DNA from: Nocardioides sp.
Lineage (GTDB): Bacteria; Actinomycetota; Actinomycetes; Propionibacteriales; Nocardioidaceae
Assembly: GCA_025964835.1 (NCBI GenBank)
Contig: JAOPYB010000381.1
Span: 1-33,983, forward strand
DNA: 33,983 nt
Direction of reading: 5' to 3'
The position numbers and the translations under genes are program-made. The notes under the pieces were generated by a model. The model was given only the letters and a program-made list of their open reading frames with translations. It was not told the origin of the DNA and searched no databases. Positions 18,513 to 26,634 of this stretch are shown in pieces; within the stretch, counting starts at the first letter, position 1, and the number at the start of each line of letters is the position of its first letter.

Positions 18513-19324
18513 GGGGAATCCTCTTCGTCGGGGGCGAGATCGTTCGCGAACTTGGCAGTGACGCTGCCGAGCCCAGCGAACGTTGCGGTGACCGTGTCTC
18601 CCGGAGCGACGGGCACCATGGCGCAGAGCGCGCCGGGCAGCACCACCTGACCCGCTTCGAGGGTCACCCCGCGCGCACCCACTGTGTTGGCGAGCCAGAC
18701 CAGGGCGCGCAGGGGCGAACCGAGTACGGCGCCGCCCGCGCCGGTGCCGACCACGTGACCGTTCCGGGTCAGCACCGCGCCGATCAGGCGCAGGTCGACG
18801 TCGGCGATCGAAGTCGGGGTCGAGCCCAGGACGAGAGCTCCAGAGCTGGCGTTGTCGGCAATAGTGTCGAACAGCCCGATCTTCCAGTCCTCGACCCGGC
18901 TGTCCACGATCTCCAGGGCAGGAAGCATGAAGTCCACCGCGGCCAGGGCCTCGTGCGCGGTCACGCCAGGTCCGCTGAGCGGGCGCCTGAGGACGAACGC
19001 CACTTCCGGCTCGATGCGTGGCTGGAGGAACCTGCCCATCGGGATCGGCTCGTGCTCGAGGTAGAAGAAGTCGTCGAGCAGGTGCCCGTAGTCCGGTTGG
19101 TCCACCCCCAGGAGGCGCTGCATCGCAGCACTGGTCAAGCCCACCTTGTGACCCTTGACGGCGCGGCCTTCCCCGAGGAACCACTCGATCTGCTGAAGCT
19201 GGATCGCGTAGGCGTCCTCGAGGGTCATGTCCTCGTAGGTCGCGGTGAGCGGGGCGATCGGCTTCGCGCTCACGTAGGCGTCGTACAGCGATCGGGCCGC
19301 CTCAACGCGCGTCTGGTCGTCCAT
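18509..19324 (-). CDS. 2-hydroxypenta-2,4-dienoate (2-oxopent-4-enoate) hydratase (DmpE type)
   Basis: [72 protein letters not shown]. Confidence 0.9.
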   Translation of the reverse strand: MDDQTRVEAARSLYDAYVSAKPIAPLTATYEDMTLEDAYAIQLQQIEWFLGEGRAVKGHKVGLTSAAMQRLLGVDQPDYGHLLDDFFYLEHEPIPMGRFLQPRIEPEVAFVLRRPLSGPGVTAHEALAAVDFMLPALEIVDSRVEDWKIGLFDTIADNASSGALVLGSTPTSIADVDLRLIGAVLTRNGHVVGTGAGGAVLGSPLRALVWLANTVGARGVTLEAGQVVLPGALCAMVPVAPGDTVTATFAGLGSVTAKFANDLAPDEEDSP

Positions 19325-20292
19325 CACAGGTCGAGCTCCAGCCGGGCGCAGGTCGGCCGCGAGCAGCAGATCATCATCTTGTCCATCGCAGCCTGCTCCT
19401 TCTTGGTCAGCACCAGGTCCCGGTGGTCCACGGTCCCCGACAGGATCCCGGTGACACATGATCCGCAGATCCCCTCGCGACAGTCGTTCTCGACCTCGAC
19501 ACCCAGCGCCAGGACCGTCTCGAGGATGTTGGCGTCGGGCTTCATCCGCAGGGTGTGCCCCGACCGCGCCAGCACGAGTTCGTAGTTCTCACCGTCGGGG
19601 GGTGGCGATTCCTTGGGCTCGACTCCGGCCCGGCTGAACAGCTCGAACCTCACCAGGTCCTGGTCGGGCCCATGCGCGGAGTCGACCGCGGCCTCCACGG
19701 CGCGCAGCAGGGCGAGTGGCCCACACACATAGATCAGTCCGCCCTCGGGCAGCTGCTTGACCACCTCGTCGAGATCCGGCATGCCGTCGCGGTCCTCCGC
19801 GAGGAACCTGACCCGGTCACCCAGTGCGCCGAGGCGGCTGCGGAAGGCCATCGAGCCCTCGGTGCGGCCGCCGTAGGTGAGCTGGAAGGGACGTCCTGAA
19901 CGCTCCAGGTGCTCGGCGAACGCCATGATCGGCGTGATGCCCACGCCGCCGGCCACCAGTGCGTAGTACGGCGCGTCCTCCAGGGCGAAGCTCTGCTTGG
20001 GCCGAGTGACCATCAGCCGGTCTCCGACGCGCAGCTGGTCGTGGATGAACGCCGACCCTCCGCGTCCTCCCGGCTCGCGCAGCACCGCGATGTCGTAGCA
20101 GGAGAGGTCCCGCGGGTCTCCGCACAGCGAGTACTGGCGCGTGGTCCCGTCGGGGACGTAGACGTCGATGTGCGCACCGGGCTGCCACGGCGGAAGGGGG
20201 TCGTTGTTCTCGATCCGGGACAGGCTGACCGAGATCACGCCCTCGGCCTCCCAGGTCATCCGGTTGACCCGTAGCTCGCGCTGCTCAACCAC
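19324..20292 (-). CDS. Phthalate-dioxygenase-reductase-type oxidoreductase (flavin, NAD, C-terminal plant-type [2Fe-2S])
   Basis: RQYSLCGDP flavin motif, ALVAGGVGITPIMAFAEHL, YVCGPLALLRAV, CREGICGSCVTGILSG. GTG start at 20292 overlaps the HAD stop. Confidence 0.9.
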   Translation of the reverse strand: MVEQRELRVNRMTWEAEGVISVSLSRIENNDPLPPWQPGAHIDVYVPDGTTRQYSLCGDPRDLSCYDIAVLREPGGRGGSAFIHDQLRVGDRLMVTRPKQSFALEDAPYYALVAGGVGITPIMAFAEHLERSGRPFQLTYGGRTEGSMAFRSRLGALGDRVRFLAEDRDGMPDLDEVVKQLPEGGLIYVCGPLALLRAVEAAVDSAHGPDQDLVRFELFSRAGVEPKESPPPDGENYELVLARSGHTLRMKPDANILETVLALGVEVENDCREGICGSCVTGILSGTVDHRDLVLTKKEQAAMDKMMICCSRPTCARLELDL

Positions 20293-20950
20293 CGTGGGGC
20301 TCCGGTGAAAGACCGAGGAGCTTGCGCACCTCGGCGTACGACGCGTCCGGGTCGGCGACGTCGAACCACACGGATGGGATGCCGAGCGCCTCGGCACCGC
20401 GGATGTTGGTGCGCTGGTCATCGAGGAAGACCATGTCGGCGTATGACACGTCGAGACGCTCCGAGAGCAGCTCGTAGAGCCGTGGGGCTGGCTTGAGGTG
20501 GCCCTCGACCGAACCGTCCACGACGACGTCCACGTCACCGACGATCTCGATCTTCTCGATCCACTCCTCGCTGTGGAACGCCCGCAGGTCATTGGTCAGG
20601 ATCGCGGTCGGGTGCCCGGCCGCCCGCGCGTCGCGCACGAGAGCACGCGCCTGAGATCGCACCAGCTCAGGGCGCGCCGGCTCGTACAGGTGAGCGATCA
20701 TCACCCGGACGTCCGAGCCCGCGCCACCACCCTCATGCCAGTCGCTCGCCCGCGCCGCCCAGTAGGCACGCTCGGTGATCGTGCCGTCCTGGAGCTGGCC
20801 CCAGTCGGGGTCGGGTCGGTCCACCGTCGCCAGCGGACCGCGCTGGTGCAGCATCGCGTGGGCCGGGGTTGCCGGCTCGTCGGCCACCAGCTCGAAGGGC
20901 GTCAGCAGCACGGGGCCACCGAAGTCCAGCACCAGGGCGGGTCGATTCAT
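20285..20950 (-). CDS. HAD-family hydrolase, candidate phosphatase
   Basis: Motif I LVLDFGGPVLLT, motif II ILTND, Lys in GHLKPAPRLYELL, motif IV MVFLDDQRTNIRGAEALG. Confidence 0.8.
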   Translation of the reverse strand: MNRPALVLDFGGPVLLTPFELVADEPATPAHAMLHQRGPLATVDRPDPDWGQLQDGTITERAYWAARASDWHEGGGAGSDVRVMIAHLYEPARPELVRSQARALVRDARAAGHPTAILTNDLRAFHSEEWIEKIEIVGDVDVVVDGSVEGHLKPAPRLYELLSERLDVSYADMVFLDDQRTNIRGAEALGIPSVWFDVADPDASYAEVRKLLGLSPEPHGG

Positions 20951-21246
20951 CAATGCTCGGGCTCCTCGATGACCGCTCGCTCGAAGAGCACGACGTTGCC
21001 GGTCCAGCGGCACTCGGCGCACCAGGTCAGGAAGACCCGGTCACCGGCGTTCCACCACTCCGAGACCAGCCCACGGTCCAGTGAGGCCGCGCACTGCGGG
21101 CAGAACTTGGGCTTGTCGAGCAGGTGGTGTGCCGCGTCCGAGGCGAACCAGTCGCCCGGCGGCGGCAACCGGTGCGGGTCCGGGGGGAGCACGGGCATCG
21201 AGCGATGGTGTGCCGCACGATTCGCCACCTGGTTGAGGTCAGGCAC
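20950..21246 (-). CDS. Small zinc-ribbon-like protein, CxxC-x23-CxxC, unknown function
   Basis: 98 aa with CPQC...CAEC; GTG start overlaps the upstream Rieske gene stop. Confidence 0.65.
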   Translation of the reverse strand: MPDLNQVANRAAHHRSMPVLPPDPHRLPPPGDWFASDAAHHLLDKPKFCPQCAASLDRGLVSEWWNAGDRVFLTWCAECRWTGNVVLFERAVIEEPEH

Positions 21247-22495
21247 CGGACCCGGCCTTCTCCCGGGCGACGGCGGCGTCGCGGTGGAGAGCGAGGAGCT
21301 GCTCGCGGATCGGGCTGTAGCGCATCGAGCCCCCGTTGATCCACTGGTCGGTGAACGCAGTACCGGCCCCGAACTTGTCCTTCTCGCAGGGCAGATTGAT
21401 GATCTCGTGCTTCTCGCGCACGACACCCGGGGGGTCCTCGCCGTCCTCCACGGAGGCCATGGCCTCCTTGAACATCTTGCGGAGCATCGCGACGCCCTGG
21501 TCCGAGCGACCCAGGTGCTCCTGGGACCGGTCGGTGATCGCACCCTGCGAGACCCAGGCCATGACGTCCTGGCCCTCGACGTAGTCGGTGACGAAGTCGC
21601 CGTTCTCGTCGAAGATCTCGTAGTCGTAGACGACCGGACGCTCCTGCTTCTCCCAGGTGGCACCCTCGGGGTGATGCAGGGAGTAGAACAGCTTCCAGGT
21701 CGTCGTGTCGTCGATCGGCACCCGGATCTGCATCTGGTCGATGAACATCCCGCCGACGCGCATGCCGTAGGGGAACATCATCGGGTGGCCGATGGCCCAG
21801 TCGTCGTCGCTCTCGGTGTGTCCCTCGAGCACCCGCCGCTTGATGATGCCGAACTCGAACTCGTCGAAGGACACCTTCATGTGCTTCTTCTGGAACGACT
21901 TCGGTGCTTCGAAGCCCTGGGTCTGGCCGAGGAACTCGAAGTAGGCGCCGTGCAGCCACTCGACGTGGTGCGGATCGACGGAGTTCTCCATGATCTGCAG
22001 CCAGTTGCACGGCAGGGTGGCGACTCCGATGTCGCGGATGCCGTCCTCGACGTAGACGTCGAAGCGCGGCAGCTCCGGGACCGGGGCGGGACCGACGTAC
22101 ACCCACACCATGCCGCCCAGGGTCTGGGCGGAGCCGGCCTTCGCCTTGATCTTCTCGCGGAAGGTGGTGTTGTCGTTCTCGGCCGGCTGCTCGACGCACT
22201 GGCCGTCGAAGTCGTACTTCCAGCCGTGGTAGCCGCACCGGATGCCGTCCTCGTGGACGATGCCGTAGGTCAGGGAGGCGCGGCGGTGGGGGCAGGCCTC
22301 GCCGATGACTCCGTACTTGCCGGACGGAGTCTTGTAGAGCGTCCAGTTCTCACCCAGCAGCCGCACGGTCTTGCTCGGCTTGGTGTCGAAGTCCTGCTCG
22401 AACGCAATGGGGTACCAGTAGCGGCGCAGCACCTCGCCCATAGGGGTGCCGGGGCCGACGCTGGTCAGCTCCTCGTTCTGCTCCACAGTCAACAT
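21239..22495 (-). CDS. Rieske non-heme iron oxygenase, alpha subunit (phthalate/phenoxybenzoate dioxygenase-like)
   Basis: Rieske CPHR...CGYHGWKYDFDGQC; mononuclear Fe region ENSVDPHHVEWLHG. No beta-subunit gene seen. Confidence 0.9.
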   Translation of the reverse strand: MLTVEQNEELTSVGPGTPMGEVLRRYWYPIAFEQDFDTKPSKTVRLLGENWTLYKTPSGKYGVIGEACPHRRASLTYGIVHEDGIRCGYHGWKYDFDGQCVEQPAENDNTTFREKIKAKAGSAQTLGGMVWVYVGPAPVPELPRFDVYVEDGIRDIGVATLPCNWLQIMENSVDPHHVEWLHGAYFEFLGQTQGFEAPKSFQKKHMKVSFDEFEFGIIKRRVLEGHTESDDDWAIGHPMMFPYGMRVGGMFIDQMQIRVPIDDTTTWKLFYSLHHPEGATWEKQERPVVYDYEIFDENGDFVTDYVEGQDVMAWVSQGAITDRSQEHLGRSDQGVAMLRKMFKEAMASVEDGEDPPGVVREKHEIINLPCEKDKFGAGTAFTDQWINGGSMRYSPIREQLLALHRDAAVAREKAGSGA

Positions 22496-22568
22496 GCGTG
22501 CTTCTCCTTCTGGTTCACGTGGTCACGTGGGTGGCGGGTTGGTCGGCACAGCGACGGGGCGATGGCCC

Positions 22569-24380
22569 TCAGCCGATGACCGTCACCTTCCCGGTGTTGC
22601 CGTCGACGCGGAGGATCTGTCCGGTCGTGATGGTCTTGGTGCCGAACGCCGTGCCGGTGACGGCAGGCAGGCCGTACTCGCGGCACACGATGGCGGCGTG
22701 GCTCATCATTCCGCCGACATCGGTGACGGTCGCCTTGATCTTGCCGAAGACCGGTGCCCACGAGGGCGCCGTCAACGGGGCCACGAGGATCTCGCCGTCC
22801 TGGATCTCGCCGACCTGGTCGGCGGAGAAGATGACCCGCGCGGGGCCCTCGACGAGGCCCGGCGAGGCCGCGAAACCGGTGAGCACACCCTCCTCGCCAC
22901 CTTCGCCGGCGTTGAGCCACGCGGACACCGAGTCGGAGGTGATGCCCCACAGCATGACGGTGAAGGGCTCGGTGACGACCTCGGGCGGGATGCCCAGCGC
23001 CGGAGGTGCCGACCAGCCCTTGAGCGCCTGGTGGATGCCGCGGCGGCGCTCGACCTCGGCGGGCCAGTAGCCCGGGCCGCGCGGCGGTGCACCGACCGCC
23101 CAGGCGGAGTAGAGGTCCCACAGGACCTCTCCCACCTCGGAGCGTTTGAACATGAAGACGTCGTTGACCTCGGCGATGAACCCAGCCCCATGCAGCACGG
23201 CCCCGAGGTCCTTCATCTTGCGCCACAGCACCGAGTGCGCCCAGTGCTCGACGTAGAAGTTGTGGTTCTCCACATAGGGGAAGACCGTGCGCGAGAGCCC
23301 CAGCTTGCCGTCGAAGGCCTCGCGGTCCTCGTCGCTGGCGAGCAGCTCGCGATACTCCGAGACGACGCGGTCACGTTCGACGTGCAGGGCGGCGACCGGG
23401 CGGTCGAGGTCGACGCCCTCCTTGACCTTGACGATGTAGTCGGTGATGTAGCCGACCGGCACCTCGATGTTCTCGATCCAGATCTTGTCGGAGTGGTAGA
23501 AGCCCGAGCCCGTGGAGAAGTTGAACCACGGCTCCGCCGACTTCTCCCACTCGGCGATCCAGGCCTGCCCGACGTCGTCGGAGTGCAGCTTGGCCCAGGT
23601 GTCCTTGACGTCACCGGTGCCGAAGCGGTCGTCGACGCCACTGCTGACGGCCAGGCGGGCGAGCCTCTTGAGCTCGTCGTCGGGGCGGAAGAGGTCGACG
23701 TCGACGCCCGCCACCATCTTCGCGATCGCCAGGTCGGGGATGGAGGGGAAGGCGGTCTTGCAGAACCCGAAGAAGTCGAGGTAGGCGGCGTAGCCGAGGT
23801 TGAGGAACTCGAAGTGGTACTGCCACAGGGTCAGGCCCAGGTCGAGGAGGCGGTGGTAGCCCGCGAGCAGGGCGTTGCCCGAGCCCACGCCCGCGCCGGA
23901 GGTGATGACCTCCAGGTCCTCCATCTCCGGGAGCGGCTCGAAGGTCAGGTCGCTCATCTCCTGGACCAGAGCGCGGATCTTCACCAGCCAGTCGTCGTAG
24001 AGGCGGTCCCAGTTGCCGAAGTAGAAGCCAGCGCGCTCCATGAAGTGCGGGACACGGGCCTCGATCTCCTCCTCCGGCGCGGGCACGGGGCTGAGGTAGA
24101 CATAGCCGTTCAGGATCCGGTAGTCGACGCCGTACGCCGGCGGGATCAGGTAGTGCCGGGTGTTGTACTGCGAGAGCGAGGCGATCGCGAACTCCAGGAA
24201 CGTGGTGTCCCACGGCGTCATCGCCTCCGGCCAGTGGACCCCGTCGTGGAACCAGAAGCCCGTGTCCTCGTAGTCCCTGCGCTCTTCGGAGAAGACGGAG
24301 GAGTAGGTGTAGAGCTCGCGCCAGCCTTCGGCTCCGGCAGGTGTCTCGATCTCGAAGGGACTGGGAAAGCGATCGGCCAT
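22569..24380 (-). CDS. PEP-utilizing enzyme with phosphohistidine swivel domain; candidate aryl kinase subunit (phenylphosphate synthase alpha / CreHI / HpeHI-like)
   Basis: C-terminal TDVGGMMSHAAIVCREYGLPAVTGTAFGT swivel motif with conserved His; 603 aa; followed by a separate ATP-binding half. ATG 24380 with AAGGAG RBS. Confidence 0.8.
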   Translation of the reverse strand: MADRFPSPFEIETPAGAEGWRELYTYSSVFSEERRDYEDTGFWFHDGVHWPEAMTPWDTTFLEFAIASLSQYNTRHYLIPPAYGVDYRILNGYVYLSPVPAPEEEIEARVPHFMERAGFYFGNWDRLYDDWLVKIRALVQEMSDLTFEPLPEMEDLEVITSGAGVGSGNALLAGYHRLLDLGLTLWQYHFEFLNLGYAAYLDFFGFCKTAFPSIPDLAIAKMVAGVDVDLFRPDDELKRLARLAVSSGVDDRFGTGDVKDTWAKLHSDDVGQAWIAEWEKSAEPWFNFSTGSGFYHSDKIWIENIEVPVGYITDYIVKVKEGVDLDRPVAALHVERDRVVSEYRELLASDEDREAFDGKLGLSRTVFPYVENHNFYVEHWAHSVLWRKMKDLGAVLHGAGFIAEVNDVFMFKRSEVGEVLWDLYSAWAVGAPPRGPGYWPAEVERRRGIHQALKGWSAPPALGIPPEVVTEPFTVMLWGITSDSVSAWLNAGEGGEEGVLTGFAASPGLVEGPARVIFSADQVGEIQDGEILVAPLTAPSWAPVFGKIKATVTDVGGMMSHAAIVCREYGLPAVTGTAFGTKTITTGQILRVDGNTGKVTVIG

Positions 24381-24464
24381 GGTGGTACTCCTTGAGTCGG
24401 CGGAACGGCCATGCGTGATGTGCGATCGTCCGCTCATCGGGGCGGACGGAGCTCCTGACCCGAG

Positions 24465-25568
24465 TCAGGCCGGTTGGGTTCCCCTCTTGGAGTACAAGGG
24501 GTTCACGAGCGTGTCGACGATGGAGGCCATCGCGTCGACCTTGGCGCCCACGTCGCGCTTCTTCTTGCTCCAGACCGTCTCCGGCCGCGCCTGGAGGAGC
24601 ACGACGTCTGAGCCCTGCGGCAGGTCGTCGTCGACGGCCCACTCGATGTCCTGGGCGAAGCCGTAGTGCTTCTCGGCGACCCGGGCGAGCCGGGCGATGG
24701 CGACGATCTCGGCGTCCGTGAGGCAGGGTGCGTTGGCCTTGTCCTCGTCCAGCTCGACCCGGGTGACGACGGGGCGGTGACCGTCCCCCTGTTCGGTCAG
24801 GAGGTGGGCGTGGGTCTTGGGGCTGATCGTGCGACGGCTGATGGACCACATGACCTTGTCGACGAGGAAGTTGTCGGGGGTCACGTCGCCGGAGACGACG
24901 CCCTCGCCGAAACCCCAGGCCGCGTCGATGCAGATGCCCGACCGGTCGCCGTTGGTGGGGTCCAGGGTGAAGGCGACACCCGCGCTGCGGGGGCGCACCA
25001 TCTTCTGGACGGCGACGGCCATGTCGACCTCGTCGTGGGCGTAGCCCATCTGGTTGCGGTAGGTGATGGCGCGGTCCGTGTAGAGGCTGGCCCAGCAGGC
25101 CCGCACCTTGTCCAGCACCTCGTCGATGCCGCACACCCAGAGGTAGCTGTCGTGCTCGCCGGCGAAGGAGGCGTCGGGTGAGTCCTCGGAGGTAGCGGAG
25201 GACCGTACCGCGACGGGCACCTCATCGAGGTCGCAGAGCTCGCAGAGCTCGGCGTACATACGCCGGATCTCGGACTCGTGCACCTCGGGCAGCGGCCAGC
25301 TGCGCACCAGGTCGCGGGCCGCGGCGGCGACCCTGGCCAGGGCGGCACCGTCGCGGTCGTCGATGTCGTCGATGAGCTCCTTGATCCGTGGCATGACTCC
25401 GGAGGTCTCCCGGGCGTCGGCGAAGACGCGGGTGGTGATCGCGAAACCGGGCGGGACCGGCAGACCGGCCTGGCTCATCGTGCCGAGCGACGCGCACTTG
25501 CCGCCGACCTGCAGGTGGTGCTCGCCGGCCAGGGTTCCGAACGGGATCGCGCTGGGACATTCAGCCAT
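24465..25568 (-). CDS. PEP synthase-like N-terminal ATP-binding subunit; candidate partner of the preceding swivel-domain protein
   Basis: VGGKCASLGTMSQAGLPVPPGFAITT, VAVRSSATSEDSPDASFAGEHDSYL, VFFQKMV-like region VAVQKMVRPRSAGVAFTLDPTNGD, VVLLQARPET. ATG 25568 after AGGAG; 367 aa. Confidence 0.85.
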   Translation of the reverse strand: MAECPSAIPFGTLAGEHHLQVGGKCASLGTMSQAGLPVPPGFAITTRVFADARETSGVMPRIKELIDDIDDRDGAALARVAAAARDLVRSWPLPEVHESEIRRMYAELCELCDLDEVPVAVRSSATSEDSPDASFAGEHDSYLWVCGIDEVLDKVRACWASLYTDRAITYRNQMGYAHDEVDMAVAVQKMVRPRSAGVAFTLDPTNGDRSGICIDAAWGFGEGVVSGDVTPDNFLVDKVMWSISRRTISPKTHAHLLTEQGDGHRPVVTRVELDEDKANAPCLTDAEIVAIARLARVAEKHYGFAQDIEWAVDDDLPQGSDVVLLQARPETVWSKKKRDVGAKVDAMASIVDTLVNPLYSKRGTQPA

Positions 25569-25573
25569 GATGG

Positions 25574-26626
25574 TCACTCCTGGAATCGAGGGTCGGAGCT
25601 GGGCGGGAGGGCTTCGAGGTCCGGCACGCTGACCTCCTGGACCCGGTTGCGGTAGAGCACCAGGGCGCTGCGCCCGCCGGTGACGAGCCGAATGCGGACG
25701 AACTCGGTGTTGAAGGGCTCTCCGGGGTCATATCCCATGGCGAGGGCCGCGAAGGCACGGATCGGACCCGAGTGGGTGGCGACGACGACGGTCTTGGCCG
25801 ACGTCTGTGCCCGGAGCGTGAGGATGCCGCGCCAGAAGCGGCGCACGCACGACACGGGCGGCTCGAAGTGGAGCATCGGCATGGTCAGCCAGTGGGTGAT
25901 CGGGTCACCGCCGCCCTGCTGGATCCCCCAGAAACGATCCATGTCGACGAGCCAGCCCGGGCGCTCCCCCAGGCCGACGCGCTCGTACTTCTCGATCTCT
26001 CGGTGGTAGGTGCGAAACGCGCTGGTGACGTCACGGGGTCCGTCGGGCGTGGCGACCTCGAAGTTGCGGAAGTTGCGGTCGTCGCGGATGGCGCCCACCT
26101 CGGGCTGGCCGCGGCCGTAGAGACCGACGTTGTCGAGCAGCCCGCGGCGCAGGTGCTCGGCGGTCTGCCGGGCACGGTTGGTGGGCGCGCACACCATCTC
26201 GACCTGCATCCCGTCGGTGACCCGTCGGGCGAGCTCCTGGCCGCGACGGTGCGCCTGCCAGGACCCCAGCGGCGTCAGGCCCGACTCCGAGGAGTAGCCC
26301 TGGGTCTCACCGTGGCGCACGAGGTAGATGTCGCAGTCGATGGACGCCATCTGCTCGCGCCGCTCCGGAACTACCTCCTTGGTCCGGGTCACCTCGGCCC
26401 AGGCACGTGAGGTTCCCACGACGTTGCCCTCGTACATCACCGGGTCACTGCGGTGGTCACGCTCGCGGTGCTGACGCAGGTAGAGAGGGGTCTGCTCGTC
26501 GACGTCCGGGTGGGGCGCGGCCGTGGTCCCGGTCCGTCGCGCAAGGTGACGACTCAGGTAGGCCGGGGCGTCGGGCCGCTCCGTGCGGGGCAGCGAGTCG
26601 GCGGTCGTGCGGTCCTCGATGGTCAT
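25574..26626 (-). CDS. Histidine phosphatase superfamily protein with N-terminal extension
   Basis: YLVRHGETQG (RHG), CAPTNRARQTAEHL, VVVATHSGPIRAFAAL. ATG 26626; internal Met before ASIDCDIYLVRHGE is an alternative start. Confidence 0.82.
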   Translation of the reverse strand: MTIEDRTTADSLPRTERPDAPAYLSRHLARRTGTTAAPHPDVDEQTPLYLRQHRERDHRSDPVMYEGNVVGTSRAWAEVTRTKEVVPERREQMASIDCDIYLVRHGETQGYSSESGLTPLGSWQAHRRGQELARRVTDGMQVEMVCAPTNRARQTAEHLRRGLLDNVGLYGRGQPEVGAIRDDRNFRNFEVATPDGPRDVTSAFRTYHREIEKYERVGLGERPGWLVDMDRFWGIQQGGGDPITHWLTMPMLHFEPPVSCVRRFWRGILTLRAQTSAKTVVVATHSGPIRAFAALAMGYDPGEPFNTEFVRIRLVTGGRSALVLYRNRVQEVSVPDLEALPPSSDPRFQE

Positions 26627-26634
26627 CGCCGGCC

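Noticed and set aside
20498-22579. 693-aa plus-strand ORF
   Set aside because: Shadow ORF opposite HAD, CxxC and Rieske genes; composition typical of antisense high-GC frames.
22446-24395. 649-aa plus-strand ORF
   Set aside because: Shadow of the PEP-utilizing swivel-domain gene; no recognisable domain.
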